Notes: generated by a model not told the origin, from the letters alone. A stretch of DNA of 64,000 nucleotides from Nitrospirales bacterium (GCA_022828225.1 JAJEJG010000013.1:248001-312000), one strand, 5' to 3'; numbered from the stretch's first letter, positions 7,734 through 17,365 are shown. Numbers and translations are program-made.

Positions 7734-10700
7734 ATGGACCAATCTTCCTTTCCACAAGCTCTTCAAGCGCAACTGGCCGTCCGGCTGGGTCCCGACAGTG
7801 CGCTCAAAGTTGCCACGGCGCTTTTTGAGGCGGGCGGGGCCGGCCACGTTTCCGAATTGTTGGATGAACTCCAGGAGCGTTCCGCGAAACTCGCGGGACA
7901 GGCCGTGGAGGCGCTTCCCGAGATGGTGGAACGGTGCGGTCCCGAGCCGGTCGTCTCGTGGCTGGACGCGGCCGTGACCTTGGCCGGGTTGTCCGGGGCG
8001 ATTACCTTGAAATACCTGAAAGAGAGCCCGCGTCTTTTAGGGGTCCTGGATTCCGTCGCGCTGCGTCAGGCCGTGCTTGAGACGACGCTGGAACTCGCCG
8101 ACAACGACTCGGAGTTTGCAGCCAACTGCGCGTTTGAATTCTTTCGGAAGGCGCCGGAACTGTTGCTCGCGGATTCGCAAACCGACTTGGCCCAATGGGC
8201 CGGGATCGGCCGGGAACTCACGGATTGGAATGACGTGTTGGGGATTGAATTCATCCGGGAATGTCCGAGGGTGGCGGAAGTGTTGGCGCTGGAAGACGTG
8301 CGGCCTTGGGTGGCCTTCGGTATGAAACTGATTACACAGAACAGTTTGGGAAAACCCGATTACGTGGGGATTCTGGAATTCTTCCGGACGAGTCCGGGCC
8401 TGCTCGGAGAGATCCCCGATGCGGCCCTGCACCCGCACATCGTGAGCGTGGGCTCGACCCTGGCGGATCAGTCGCCTGAAACGGCTCTGACCTTTTTGGC
8501 TGAAGCGCCGGGTCTGATGGCGTTCCTGCCGTCGATGGACCGACGTATGAAAGTCCTCCAATACGGCGGGCTGCTGGCCGAACGGGATGCCGGCGTGACC
8601 ATGGAGTATGTTCGCCGGGCGCCGGAGGTGATTCGTTTGTGTGAAGGTGCTGAAGGCCGCGAGGAGGCTTTCGAAACGTGGTTCCGCGGCGGCATGGAAG
8701 TGTTGGGCTACAGCGCGGAGGGTGCGCGCGCGTATTTTGCCCTCGAAACCTCAAAGGCGCTGAGTGCGATCGAACAGGCGACCAATAACGTGCCGCTTCG
8801 ACAGGTGGCGCGCTCGCTGAAACTGCTGGGCCACATGATTTGCGGCCAACCCGTGCAGATCGAATCCCTGGCCGACTCGACCCAGCGGCCGCGTCTGGAG
8901 ATGAACGCCGAAGGCCCCACGGTGTGTCTGCCGTCGATCATGAACCGGTTTTCTTCGAAGGATCAGAACGTACGCGGTTATACGGTCACGCTGGCGCATG
9001 AAGTCGGACACGTGGAGTTCGGAACGTATCGGATTGATCTGCCGTTTCTTTGGTCCCTGGCGCAACGGGTGGCCGAGCGCTATCAACTCGATGTCGATGT
9101 TTCGGCTATCGACAGCTTGACGAATTTCTTTGACCTCTATCCGCAAAAAGGGGTGATCCGTGACCTGTGGACCATTCTGGAAGACGCCCGCGTGGAATTC
9201 TTGTTGCAGCAGGAATATCCGGGATTGCGGGATGGTTTGGCCGCCGTGGCCCGGGCATCGGTGCAGACCCGGTCCTTGCTCCATGGCATGACGGCCAGGG
9301 AGATGGTCCTGGATCAGTTACTGCTCCGGTTTACCCAGGGAGCGGACAACCCGCCGGTTCAGGACAACCTTCAACAAGTCGTGGATCGATGCTGGAACGT
9401 GGCGCAGGCGATTCGGGACCCTGACGCGAGGAACGAGCAGTCCATCGAGTTGGCCGACGGGATCTATCAGGTGTTGGATGAAATGATCGGGCACCTGGAG
9501 GTCGAGGTCCCGCATGACGCGGATTCGACTGCCGAGGATGAGGAGGAGTTGGGTGCGGGACCTCGTGCCGCGGAAGAAACAGCAGGCGGTTATCGAAGCA
9601 TTACGAATTGGGCCTATCGGGGGGAAATGAATCCGGATTACGTCCGTGGAGAATCCACGGAATCGGATGAAGGCGAGGACGAAGAGGAACAGCCGGCACC
9701 GGAGTTGGAAAATGCGGGCGCGCCTTCTCTCGCTCAAGAACGTCGAACCGAAGAACCGGACACACGGGAAGCCCGGCAGGACGACGCCGGCGAATCGGTG
9801 TCGCAGCGGTCCGTCCTGGATGAATATTTCCACGTGAAAGGGGCCGGCGATGGGGTGTTGCCGGTGCGGTCCGGTCACGAACAGGCGTACGTGTATCCGG
9901 AATGGGACGGCGGGATTCAGGATTACAGGCTCAAATGGTGCCGGGTGGTGGAGCGTCCCGGCGAGGAAGGTACTCAGGATTTTGCACAACGGATTCTGGA
10001 ACAACATGCCCCGGCTATCCGCGTCCTGCGACGCTATTTTGAGACCATGCGGCCCACGGGCTTGCAGCGGGTCCACGGCTATGACCACGGCGAATACCTG
10101 GATTTGGATGCCGCGATTCGTCACGTGGCGGAACGGCGGGCGGGCATCGATCCCTCCGACCGGATCTATGACCGGCGGGACAAACGGGAACGTCAGGTTG
10201 CCGTGGCGTTTTTGGTGGACATGAGCGGCTCCACGGGCCGGCAATTGGAAACGGGACAGCGTCGCGTGATCGACGTGGAGAAGGAAGGCCTGGTGCTGCT
10301 CGCCGAGGCTCTGGAAGCCATCGGGGACCAATACGCGCTATACGGATTTTCCGGCCAGGGCCGGCATCAGGTGGATTTCATGGTCTTGAAGGATTTCAAC
10401 GATACCCGGCGCTATCAGATCGGCCGGCGCATTGCGGCCATGACGCCGTTGCAGCAGAATCGTGACGGGGCCGCGATCCGGCATGCCGTCCAAAAGCTGT
10501 TGCGCTGTCCGGCCCGGCACCGTTTGCTCATTCTGTTGAGCGACGGGCGTCCCCTTGACGGAGAGTACGGAGAAGAATATGCCCTGGAAGATACCCGCAT
10601 GGCGCTTCGGGAGGCGCGGCAACAGGGGATCAGTCCCTTTTGCCTGACCATCGATCAACAGGCAAGCGGCTATCTCAAACGCATGTACGGCGACGTTCAA

Positions 10701-10778
10701 TACCTGGTCCTGGATGATATCCTGACCTTGCCTGAACGGTTGCCGCGCGTGTATCAACGGTTGACGGGAAGGTCGTAA
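7734..10778 (+). CDS. Large NorD/CbbO-like VWA-domain protein with an HEXXH motif
   Basis: The 1014-residue protein has three parts. The N-terminal 320 residues hold about six degenerate helical repeats of roughly 40 residues, each with an (F/Y)(F/L/V)+xxP-type core (YLKESPRLL, FFRKAPELL, FIRECPRVA, FFRTSPGLL, FLAEAPGLM, YVRRAPEVI). The middle contains HEVGH at residues 422-426, a zinc-metalloprotease-like motif, followed by an acidic low-complexity stretch. The C-terminus is a von Willebrand A domain with MIDAS DMSGS at residues 829-833. NorD and CbbO proteins act with MoxR-type AAA ATPases to activate nitric oxide reductase or RubisCO. No such ATPase or target enzyme is in the window, so its partner is unknown. 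ATG 7734 is preferred to TTG 7725. Confidence 0.75.
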   Translation: MDQSSFPQALQAQLAVRLGPDSALKVATALFEAGGAGHVSELLDELQERSAKLAGQAVEALPEMVERCGPEPVVSWLDAAVTLAGLSGAITLKYLKESPRLLGVLDSVALRQAVLETTLELADNDSEFAANCAFEFFRKAPELLLADSQTDLAQWAGIGRELTDWNDVLGIEFIRECPRVAEVLALEDVRPWVAFGMKLITQNSLGKPDYVGILEFFRTSPGLLGEIPDAALHPHIVSVGSTLADQSPETALTFLAEAPGLMAFLPSMDRRMKVLQYGGLLAERDAGVTMEYVRRAPEVIRLCEGAEGREEAFETWFRGGMEVLGYSAEGARAYFALETSKALSAIEQATNNVPLRQVARSLKLLGHMICGQPVQIESLADSTQRPRLEMNAEGPTVCLPSIMNRFSSKDQNVRGYTVTLAHEVGHVEFGTYRIDLPFLWSLAQRVAERYQLDVDVSAIDSLTNFFDLYPQKGVIRDLWTILEDARVEFLLQQEYPGLRDGLAAVARASVQTRSLLHGMTAREMVLDQLLLRFTQGADNPPVQDNLQQVVDRCWNVAQAIRDPDARNEQSIELADGIYQVLDEMIGHLEVEVPHDADSTAEDEEELGAGPRAAEETAGGYRSITNWAYRGEMNPDYVRGESTESDEGEDEEEQPAPELENAGAPSLAQERRTEEPDTREARQDDAGESVSQRSVLDEYFHVKGAGDGVLPVRSGHEQAYVYPEWDGGIQDYRLKWCRVVERPGEEGTQDFAQRILEQHAPAIRVLRRYFETMRPTGLQRVHGYDHGEYLDLDAAIRHVAERRAGIDPSDRIYDRRDKRERQVAVAFLVDMSGSTGRQLETGQRRVIDVEKEGLVLLAEALEAIGDQYALYGFSGQGRHQVDFMVLKDFNDTRRYQIGRRIAAMTPLQQNRDGAAIRHAVQKLLRCPARHRLLILLSDGRPLDGEYGEEYALEDTRMALREARQQGISPFCLTIDQQASGYLKRMYGDVQYLVLDDILTLPERLPRVYQRLTGRS

Positions 10779-10794
10779 CCCGCACTCACCAATC

Positions 10795-10944
10795 TGTCAT
10801 TCCCGACATTTTTAATCGGGAATCCAGCGTCTTTGCCATTTTTCCCTCCCCTTTGTAAGGGGAGGCCAGGTGGGGTAGAGTCCGATGTACGTGAAGCTCT
10901 CAGGAATCTCTACCTCCCCTCGCCCCTCCTTACAAAGGAGGGGA
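10795..10944. repeat. Family B hairpin followed by inverted family A core
   Basis: 10795-10834 is a REP-like unit, TGTCATTCCCGAC then TTTTTAATCGGGAATCCAGCG, able to fold on its GATT/AATC and CCCGA/TCGGG arms. 10845-10944 is a family A core in the opposite order to copy 1 (the CCTCCCCTTTGTAAGGGGAGG arm first). The two fill the 232-bp gap after the NorD-like gene and may act as transcription ends. Confidence 0.7.
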
Positions 10945-11010
10945 ATGGAAGCAGCAGACATTATCGCTGGACGACGGAGCATTGACACGAGTCGTGGATA
11001 AAGCAACCTG

Positions 11011-11421
11011 ATGAACGACGAATCCCAAGAACGAACGGTTCCGCCCTGGCTCTACAAACTGTTTACCGGCCACCAGTACCCGTACGTCCGGCGCTTGGCC
11101 AAGTTTGAGAAAAAGGACCGGAAGCGCGGCGAGATGAGTTCCGAGCCGTCACGCGAAGAGATTGATGCAAAATTCTGGGAAGTGTATCCTCGATCCTCCG
11201 CCAAAATATTGCAGGAAGTGAAGCAGGGGATGATCGTGGGTTTCACGGAATTGGGGTCCTATCCGCCCGGCGGTTACCAGGAATTGGTGGATACCCCGGA
11301 AGAGTTCCTGGCCCGGGAATACGGCAGAAAAAAAATCAAAGTGAATTTTTACGACGGTGAAAATTTCGTCTGCACCATCAACTTCAAAGTCGGAGGGTGG
11401 GCCAGTCACGACGACGACTAG
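11011..11421 (+). CDS. Conserved-looking small acidic protein of unknown function
   Basis: I do not recognise this 136-residue protein. It is soluble and charged, has no signal peptide or membrane segment, and has a hydrophobic-polar pattern consistent with a folded alpha/beta domain (KIKVNFYDGENFVCTINFKVGG). It ends in HDDDD-like acidic residues. It lies 39 bp upstream of mdh on the same strand and probably shares its transcript. Codon use resembles its neighbours. There is no strong ribosome-binding site before the ATG. Confidence 0.6.
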   Translation: MNDESQERTVPPWLYKLFTGHQYPYVRRLAKFEKKDRKRGEMSSEPSREEIDAKFWEVYPRSSAKILQEVKQGMIVGFTELGSYPPGGYQELVDTPEEFLAREYGRKKIKVNFYDGENFVCTINFKVGGWASHDDD

Positions 11422-11460
11422 GGAGGCTGGCCGAAGCAACAATCTAACGTCAGGTGCGTC

Positions 11461-12402
11461 ATGAGTCGACAGAAAATCACGATCGTCGGGGCGGGCAACG
11501 TCGGAGGATCCGTTGCGCAGAGGCTGGCCGAAAAGAGCGGGTACGATATCGTCCTGGTGGACATCGTGGAAGGTCTGCCCCAAGGCAAGGCCCTGGACCT
11601 GGCGCAGGCCGGCGCGGTGTGCGGCTATGACTCGCCGATTCGCGGGAGCAACAGGTATGACGATACCACGGATTCCGACGTGGTGGTGGTGACGTCCGGG
11701 ATTGCAAGGAAACCCGGCATGAGCCGGTCAGAATTACTGGAGACCAACACCAACATCGTGCGGTCCGTGGTGCAGGAAGTGGCCACCCGTTCGCCCGAGG
11801 CCGTCTTGGTGATCGTGGCCAATCCGTTGGACGCCATGACGTACGTGGCCTTTCGGGTGAGCGAATTTCCCAAACAGCGCGTCGTGGGTATGGCCGGGAT
11901 TCTGGACTCCGCCCGGTTCTGCACGTTCATCGCCCAGGAGTTGAACGTCTCGGTACACAACGTCCATGCCATGGTGCTGGGAGGGCATGGTGACGCGATG
12001 GTGCCGCTGATCCGGTACACGACGGTAGCCGGTCGCCCCGTGGATCAATGGATGTCGAAAGAGCGGCTTGACGCCTTGGTAAAACGAACGCGCGGCGGCG
12101 GCGGGGAAATCGTCAGTCTCCTCAAGACCGGGAGCGCGTACTACGCACCCGCGGCGTCCGTGGTCGAAATGGTCGAGGCGATTATCCGGGATGAACACAA
12201 GGTGTTGCCCTGTGCCGCGTTGTGCGACGGCGAGTACGGCCTGAAAGGGACGTATATGGGTGTGCCGATCCGGTTGGGGAAAACCGGCGTCGAAGAAATT
12301 CTGGAATTTGACCTGACGGCGGACGAAAAAGCTGCGTTCGAACTCTCGGCCCAGGGCGTCCGGGAGTTATGTCAAGAGGTCGATAAAATCCTCGGCTTGT
12401 AA
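11461..12402 (+). CDS. mdh: Malate dehydrogenase (LDH-like type)
   Basis: This 313-residue NAD-dependent enzyme interconverts malate and oxaloacetate in the oxidative or reductive TCA cycle. The Rossmann motif is VGAGNVGG at residues 9-16. The substrate-specificity loop is RKPGMSR near residue 80, where the Arg typical of MDH rather than LDH is present. The active-site His is in GGHGDAMVP. Length and order match the MDH group found in autotrophs and anaerobes. The start ATG follows a moderate Shine-Dalgarno (CAGGTGCGTC). Confidence 0.95.
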   Translation: MSRQKITIVGAGNVGGSVAQRLAEKSGYDIVLVDIVEGLPQGKALDLAQAGAVCGYDSPIRGSNRYDDTTDSDVVVVTSGIARKPGMSRSELLETNTNIVRSVVQEVATRSPEAVLVIVANPLDAMTYVAFRVSEFPKQRVVGMAGILDSARFCTFIAQELNVSVHNVHAMVLGGHGDAMVPLIRYTTVAGRPVDQWMSKERLDALVKRTRGGGGEIVSLLKTGSAYYAPAASVVEMVEAIIRDEHKVLPCAALCDGEYGLKGTYMGVPIRLGKTGVEEILEFDLTADEKAAFELSAQGVRELCQEVDKILGL

Positions 12403-12486
12403 TCCGCTACTGCAATTTTTCAGCCAGCACCTTTTCCGTTTGTTTTCAGGGGTAGGCTACAACCCTAAAAGTATTAGGGGGCACTT

Positions 12487-14418
12487 ATGAGATTGAAAAG
12501 AGTCCAGATACGTGGATTTCGATCGATAGAAGCAATGGAACTTGCTTTCGACGGAAGCGGACACAAAATTCTGGTTGGTATAAACGAAAGCGGCAAATCA
12601 AACATATTAAACGCTTTGCATCTGCTGTCTGGCGAAACATTTGATGAAAAAGACAGGAAGATATTGTACGACGGAAATGCATTTGTCAGATTTCACTTTG
12701 CGTTGGACAACAACGAAATTGAAGAGTGTAGAACGAAATTCGTTGAAAAGTTTCTTCCAGGCGAAGACGCAAAATTGACAGAAGATCTTACGGTTAAGTC
12801 ATTCTTTGAAGAACGTTCAAAATATATTTTGTATAAGGTTGAATGTGGTGAGAAAGGTTACTGGACATATTGGAAACTAGATGAAAACCTGCACATTGAA
12901 GGCACTTGGCATTTGGTTAGCCAAGACATTGTCAACTCTGGCTTGCAGGATAAAATCTCTCCCGAATCATATGTTAACGACGAATATATTAAAAGGCAGT
13001 TCAATGAACCGGACCAACTAGCGATAAGAAATTATCTATCGCCGACAACATTGGAAGAAATCTACAGATTTCTACGTGGAATAGTAAGTGGAATAGCCAC
13101 GCCGGGTGATTACACCTTTCCAATTCATCATTGGCGATATAATGCAGAAAAGCATGATTTGCCTCGCAGCATCGGCAGAGACACATTTGCCAACAATCCC
13201 GATTGCAGCATTCCATTAAAGAATATGTTTCTATTAGCTGATATTCCAGAAAAGGAAATTCGCCGCAAGATTACGGAAGCATACAACCTAGAGCCCAATC
13301 GGTTTAAGAGTCTATTAGACGATGTCAACGAAAAGACAAATGAGTACATTAAGGAAAGCTGGAAAGAGTATCAGAAAGAATATGAAAATGTAGAAATAGA
13401 ATTAAGGAAGGATGGAGAAGATATTGCAATCGGGATTCAGGACACAAAGAGTACTTTTAGCTTTGAGGAACGCAGCGACGGGTTTCGCAGGTTTGTTTCC
13501 TTCTTGTTGAAGATAAGCACTGAATGTGACAAAGGGGAGTTTGCAGACATCCCTTTGATTTTGATTGATGAACCCGAAACGGGACTGCATCCAAGCAGTG
13601 CAAAAAATTTGAAATACAAACTGATAGAACTAGGCAAAAAAACCACAATAGTCTATGCCACTCACTCCATCTCAATGATTGATACGGATAACATACCGAA
13701 CAATTTAATTGTCTCAAAAGATAAAGAAAACACCACCTATAAAGAAGCCAAAGAGGATGGCACATCGCCTGCCGAGATCATATATCAGGCAATCGGACAT
13801 TCAATATACGAAGACCTAAAAAAGAACAACATCCTGCTGGAAGGATATACGGACAAACGAGTTTTTCGTTTGTTCATGGAAGGTGGGGTTTGGGAAGACT
13901 TCGGCATATGCTACTTGGGAAAGGGGAAGAATCTTGAGACGATCACCCCCCTCCTTGATCTAGCAAGCCGAAATTATTTTGTGCTTTCCGATGCAGATGA
14001 ACACGGAAAACGCGGGAAGAGAGAGAGGGGAAATCCTCCTTATTGGTACACATACGAAGATTTGGGCAGTGAGGCTATTACTGTGGAGGATTTCTATCAG
14101 AAACCTTTCTTCAAGAATATAGCTCAAGAAATTCTTGGTCAATATGGGTTTCAAGTTGAGTCATCAGTTCTGTCAGAAGCCAATAACAGAATAGAATGCA
14201 TCAGAAGCTGGCTTAACGAACAACCCACAGAAGTCCTTGAGGAAAGGGCAAAAGCAAACGACCTGGCAAACGCTGCTCACATGGTTAAAAAAATCATTGG
14301 GGATATAAAAATTGAGTGCGCAGAAGGAGTTACAAAAGAAAACGTGATTAAGGGGAAAATACAAAGTGTGCTAGATGCCCTATCGAAAGAAATAAAAAAT
14401 AGTCAAAACCCTACGTGA
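12487..14418 (+). CDS. OLD-family ATP-dependent endonuclease (AAA ATPase plus TOPRIM)
   Basis: The 643-residue protein combines an ABC/SMC-like ATPase and a TOPRIM nuclease. Walker A is GINESGKS at residues 31-38 and Walker B is LIDEPETGLHP at about 359-369. The TOPRIM Glu is in LLEGYTDK (E452) and the acidic pair is DAD at 502-504. OLD nucleases act in phage defence and DNA processing. The GajB-like UvrD helicase that would define a Gabija pair is absent, so this is a stand-alone OLD protein. The gene is far more A+T-rich than mdh and purE on either side (AAA, GAA and ATA codons are frequent), a sign of horizontal transfer. Confidence 0.85.
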   Translation: MRLKRVQIRGFRSIEAMELAFDGSGHKILVGINESGKSNILNALHLLSGETFDEKDRKILYDGNAFVRFHFALDNNEIEECRTKFVEKFLPGEDAKLTEDLTVKSFFEERSKYILYKVECGEKGYWTYWKLDENLHIEGTWHLVSQDIVNSGLQDKISPESYVNDEYIKRQFNEPDQLAIRNYLSPTTLEEIYRFLRGIVSGIATPGDYTFPIHHWRYNAEKHDLPRSIGRDTFANNPDCSIPLKNMFLLADIPEKEIRRKITEAYNLEPNRFKSLLDDVNEKTNEYIKESWKEYQKEYENVEIELRKDGEDIAIGIQDTKSTFSFEERSDGFRRFVSFLLKISTECDKGEFADIPLILIDEPETGLHPSSAKNLKYKLIELGKKTTIVYATHSISMIDTDNIPNNLIVSKDKENTTYKEAKEDGTSPAEIIYQAIGHSIYEDLKKNNILLEGYTDKRVFRLFMEGGVWEDFGICYLGKGKNLETITPLLDLASRNYFVLSDADEHGKRGKRERGNPPYWYTYEDLGSEAITVEDFYQKPFFKNIAQEILGQYGFQVESSVLSEANNRIECIRSWLNEQPTEVLEERAKANDLANAAHMVKKIIGDIKIECAEGVTKENVIKGKIQSVLDALSKEIKNSQNPT

Positions 14419-14752
14419 GGGATGGCTTGGGAAATCTTACCTTGGGAGTGATTTGAGTCTTGCTCACATGGACGGCCTCATAATAGGCCGTCTATAGCAA
14501 GTTCCCACCCGATCTCTGCTCCTCTTTCGACCGCCTCCGGCCTTCAGACCCACCCACTTTTCCTCTTGAGTCCCTTGGACCCCCGTAAACGTGGTCCCGT
14601 GTGGTCTGGTTTCGATCAGGACGTGGGAACAGGAGAACGCTGCTGCCTAAGGAGAGGAAGGTACAGGGAACAAGCTGGGGGCGCTAACGGTGTAAGGTCT
14701 GTTACAAAAAGCCGAGAAAAGAAAAATCAAGAAATTGCAAAATGCTCTGTTG
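14419..14752. other. Gene-free 334-bp stretch downstream of the OLD gene
   Basis: The only clear structure is a perfect hairpin GACGGCCT-(6 nt)-AGGCCGTC at 14471-14492, 53 bp after the OLD stop. It lacks a T-run, so it is not a standard intrinsic terminator. No ORF here has convincing protein character. This may be the right-hand scar of the OLD gene insertion. Confidence 0.5.
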
Positions 14753-15250
14753 CTACTGGAGTTTCTCCGATAATACTTTCTCCGTTTGTTTTCTGCGGTA
14801 CTCCACCAGCCGTTCTTTGATCCCCGAATCCGACAGGGCCAGAATTGCGGCGGCGAACAGGGCGGCGTTGGCTGAGCCGGCTTCGCCGATGGCCAGGGTG
14901 GCGACGGGGATGCCTTTGGGCATTTGGACGATGGAGAGCAGGGAATCGAGGCCTTGCAGCGCTTTGGATTGCATGGGGACGCCCAGAACCGGCAGCGTCG
15001 TCTTGGCCGCAATCACGCCCGGCAGGTGGGCTGCGCCGCCGGCGCCCGCGATGATGACGCGGAGCCCGCGTGACTCGGCCTGGCTCACGTAGTCGAACAA
15101 GGCATCGGGGGCCCGGTGAGCGGAAATCACGCGACATTCATTGGCAATGCCGAGCTGCGTCAGCGTCTCACTGCCCAGCCGCATGACTTCCCAATCGCTT
15201 TTGCTACCCATGATAATGCCGACTAACGGCGTCTCGTTTGCTGAAGCCAC
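14753..15250 (-). CDS. purE: N5-carboxyaminoimidazole ribonucleotide mutase
   Basis: PurE converts N5-CAIR to CAIR in de novo purine synthesis. The 165-residue sequence has the class I motifs [12 protein letters not shown], the SAHRAPD loop with the catalytic His, and [13 protein letters not shown]. The start is GTG at 15250, supported by a strong Shine-Dalgarno (AAGGAGG, seven bases upstream) on the minus strand. PurK is not adjacent. Upstream of the start lies an unusual array of ATAGCA motifs that could carry regulatory sites. Confidence 0.95.
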   Translation of the reverse strand: MASANETPLVGIIMGSKSDWEVMRLGSETLTQLGIANECRVISAHRAPDALFDYVSQAESRGLRVIIAGAGGAAHLPGVIAAKTTLPVLGVPMQSKALQGLDSLLSIVQMPKGIPVATLAIGEAGSANAALFAAAILALSDSGIKERLVEYRRKQTEKVLSEKLQ

Positions 15251-15383
15251 AAGCGTTCCTCCTTAACCGAAATGGGGGCGTTGACGTGGAAGAGAACTCC
15301 TCGATAACCGGATGAGAGTGTACTCACTCGTCATTTCATTTACAATCTCATTCTGTGGCCACGCGACACGAGAAAAGCGGGAC

Positions 15384-15485
15384 ATAGCAAAAGTATAGCA
15401 AAAACATAGCATTGTATAGCAAATCATAGCATTGAGCATAGCAAGGCATAGCAAAATATAGCATTAAGCATAGCAGGACATAGCA
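15384..15485. repeat. Ten-copy ATAGCA array with helical (about 10.7 bp) spacing
   Basis: ATAGCA (TGCTAT on the purE strand) occurs ten times, starting at 15384, 15395, 15406, 15416, 15426, 15438, 15448, 15458, 15470 and 15480. The steps are 10-12 bp, averaging about 10.7, so every copy faces the same side of the helix. Intervening bases are A+T-rich and not conserved. It begins 133 bp upstream of the purE start. An iteron-like protein-binding array or intrinsically bent DNA are the likeliest explanations. Confidence 0.85.
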
Positions 15486-15761
15486 GAATATAAATACATA
15501 AAACGAGACAGAGAGGAAAATAGCGAGATCGAGCGTGAAGTGTCATCAATCGCGCTGACTTGAGGATGCTGCTTGTTGAGAACGAGCGATCTCCTCGACG
15601 GGAAACAAATAAGCCGATCGGCGTTATGCATTGGAGTCTAACTCATTGACGTGCAAAGGGTTTTGGTTCCCGTGCCCAGGAGAACGGCTTGACGGAATCG
15701 ATTAGAGCCTGTAAATGTTCCCTCATTCATTGGTAGGATACGGGGCTGACCACACTGGAAT
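15486..15761. other. Gene-free stretch between the ATAGCA array and a family A element
   Basis: About 275 bases with no convincing ORF, RNA gene or strong palindrome. I see nothing I can name in it. Confidence 0.5.
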
Positions 15762-16017
15762 TGTCATTCCTGTATGTGTTCAGAAAATTTGTTGACAAGT
15801 TCTCTCGTTCCCTTCCCCTCCTTTGTAAGGAGGGGCAAGGGGAGGTAGAGCCGGAATCGGAAGCAGGTCGCGTGTGGTGTTGGGTGACATTGCCCTGTGA
15901 GCAGGTGACTCTACCCCACCTGGCCTCCCCTTACAAAGGGGAGGGAAAGAATACGGCCGTGACCTACTCAGGCCAACCATTCTGTCAACGAATAACTGAA
16001 AACCTACGAGGATGACA
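15762..16017. repeat. Family A composite element, full copy (256 bp)
   Basis: This copy shows the whole architecture. The left end TGTCATTCCTGTATGTGTTC is matched in inverted form by the right end (TGAAAACCTACGAGGATGACA). Inside, GTTGACAA and TGTCAACG form a second nested inverted repeat, and the two CCCCTCC hairpin arms lie around a spacer of about 60 bp. It carries no ORF, so any mobility would need an enzyme supplied in trans. It ends 34 bp before nuoF. Confidence 0.8.
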
Positions 16018-16051
16018 GACTAGATGCGTTTCCCCAATTGAGGCATTTTGT

Positions 16052-17359
16052 ATGACTGACAAATTTCCACTTCGATTACTGGCGCCGCTCGATGGCGAAC
16101 CGTGGGATATTGACGGCTACGTCAAAGCTGGGGGGTATGAGGCGTGGCAACGGGTGGTTCGAGACGCCGATCCCGAGCGGGTGATCGACGAGTTGAAGCG
16201 GGCGAGTCTGCGGGGCCGGGGCGGAGCCGGGTTCCCGACGGGCTTGAAATGGGATAAGGTCGTGCATCATCGGGAGACGGAACGGTATTTCGTCTGCAAC
16301 GCCGGCGAGCACGAGCCGGGCACCTTCAAGGACCGGTACCTGGTCGAGCATCACCCGCATCAGTTGATTGAAGGATGTCTGATCGCGGCCTTCACTATCG
16401 GCGCGCGAGAGGCCTACATTTATTTGAACGCCGAATTTCTGGCAGCCCGGGCGAGTCTGGAAAAGGCCCTGGAGCAAGCCCGTTCGCGCGGATTCCTCGG
16501 TCGAAACGTCCTGGGGTCCGGGGTTGACTTGGAGTTGGAGATTTTCGATGGGCATGGCAGTTACGTCGCCGGCGAGGAGACCGCGATGTTGGAGTCCATG
16601 CAGGGCCGCCCGGCTCAGCCCAAGGAAAAGCCGCCGTTTTACCCCACCGAGTTCGGGCTTCACGGAAAACCGACCCTGGTGAACAACGTCGAAACCCTGT
16701 CCCACATCCCGCATGTGCTACGCAACGGGGCGGACTGGTTTACGGCAGTCGGTGCGGAGAAAAGTCCGGGCACGATGTTGTTTTCGTTGAGCGGGGCCGT
16801 GAATCGTCCGGGTGTGTATGAATTGCCGTTGGGGACGCCGTTGCGTCATTTGATCGAAGAATGCGGAGGAGGCGTTCCGCATGGCCGGGGGATCAAAGCT
16901 ATCTTTCCGGGGGGGCCGTCTTTTGCCATGATGGGGCCTGAAGCCTTGGATCTGTCCATGGATTTCGATGCCTTGAAACAGGCCGGGACCGGGTTGGGGT
17001 CGGCCGGGGTGATTGTCGTCGATGATGCCACCTGCATGGTGGCACAGACGCTCAAGCTCTCGACGTTCTTTCGGGAAGAGAGTTGCGGGCAATGTCCGCC
17101 CTGCCGGATCGGGACGGAGCATCTGGAAGAACTGGTGGCGAAAATCGAGGAGGGGAACGGGACGCGGGAAGATCTGGACAAACTCTTGCAGATTTGCGGG
17201 TTCGTCAAAGGCACGGGCTATTGCACGTTGGTGACGGGCGCCGCCGTCCTGGTCCAAAACAGTCTTCGCCTGTTCCGGCACGAATATGAGGAACACGTGG
17301 CCAAACGGGCGTGTCCGTTCAAACTTGCCGCCACGGAATCGGCGGTTGCCGTGGGGTGA
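16052..17359 (+). CDS. nuoF: NADH dehydrogenase subunit F (NuoF-like NADH-binding flavoprotein)
   Basis: This 435-residue subunit carries the NADH and FMN sites and one 4Fe-4S cluster of complex I or related hydrogenases. FMN/NADH motifs are GRGGAGFPTGLKW at residues 55-67 and YVAGEETAMLESMQG near residue 175. Cluster ligands are C345, C348, C351 (SCGQCPPC) and C391. It is followed after 6 bp by a 2Fe-2S ferredoxin, but no NuoE or other nuo gene is present. It may therefore serve a separate NADH:ferredoxin module rather than a standard 14-subunit complex. The Shine-Dalgarno is GAGG, 9 bp before the ATG. Confidence 0.92.
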   Translation: MTDKFPLRLLAPLDGEPWDIDGYVKAGGYEAWQRVVRDADPERVIDELKRASLRGRGGAGFPTGLKWDKVVHHRETERYFVCNAGEHEPGTFKDRYLVEHHPHQLIEGCLIAAFTIGAREAYIYLNAEFLAARASLEKALEQARSRGFLGRNVLGSGVDLELEIFDGHGSYVAGEETAMLESMQGRPAQPKEKPPFYPTEFGLHGKPTLVNNVETLSHIPHVLRNGADWFTAVGAEKSPGTMLFSLSGAVNRPGVYELPLGTPLRHLIEECGGGVPHGRGIKAIFPGGPSFAMMGPEALDLSMDFDALKQAGTGLGSAGVIVVDDATCMVAQTLKLSTFFREESCGQCPPCRIGTEHLEELVAKIEEGNGTREDLDKLLQICGFVKGTGYCTLVTGAAVLVQNSLRLFRHEYEEHVAKRACPFKLAATESAVAVG

Positions 17360-17365
17360 CGTCTG

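Noticed and set aside
9318-10331. 337-codon minus-strand frame
   Set aside because: It is antisense to the NorD-like VWA gene and has no motif of its own.
12487-14418. Gabija defence system
   Set aside because: The ATPase-TOPRIM protein could be GajA, but no UvrD-like GajB gene follows; the next gene is purE on the other strand.
14471-14492. Intrinsic terminator of the OLD gene
   Set aside because: The stem is perfect, but no T-run follows and it is 53 bp after the stop, so I list it only as a hairpin.
15263-15454. 63-codon minus-strand frame with Met/Cys/Leu/Tyr-rich repeats
   Set aside because: It is translation of the ATAGCA array. The repetition comes from the DNA motif and not from a protein.
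15384-15485. ATAGCA array as a CRISPR
   Set aside because: The repeat is 6 bp with gaps of 4-6 bp, with no long repeats or spacers and no cas genes.
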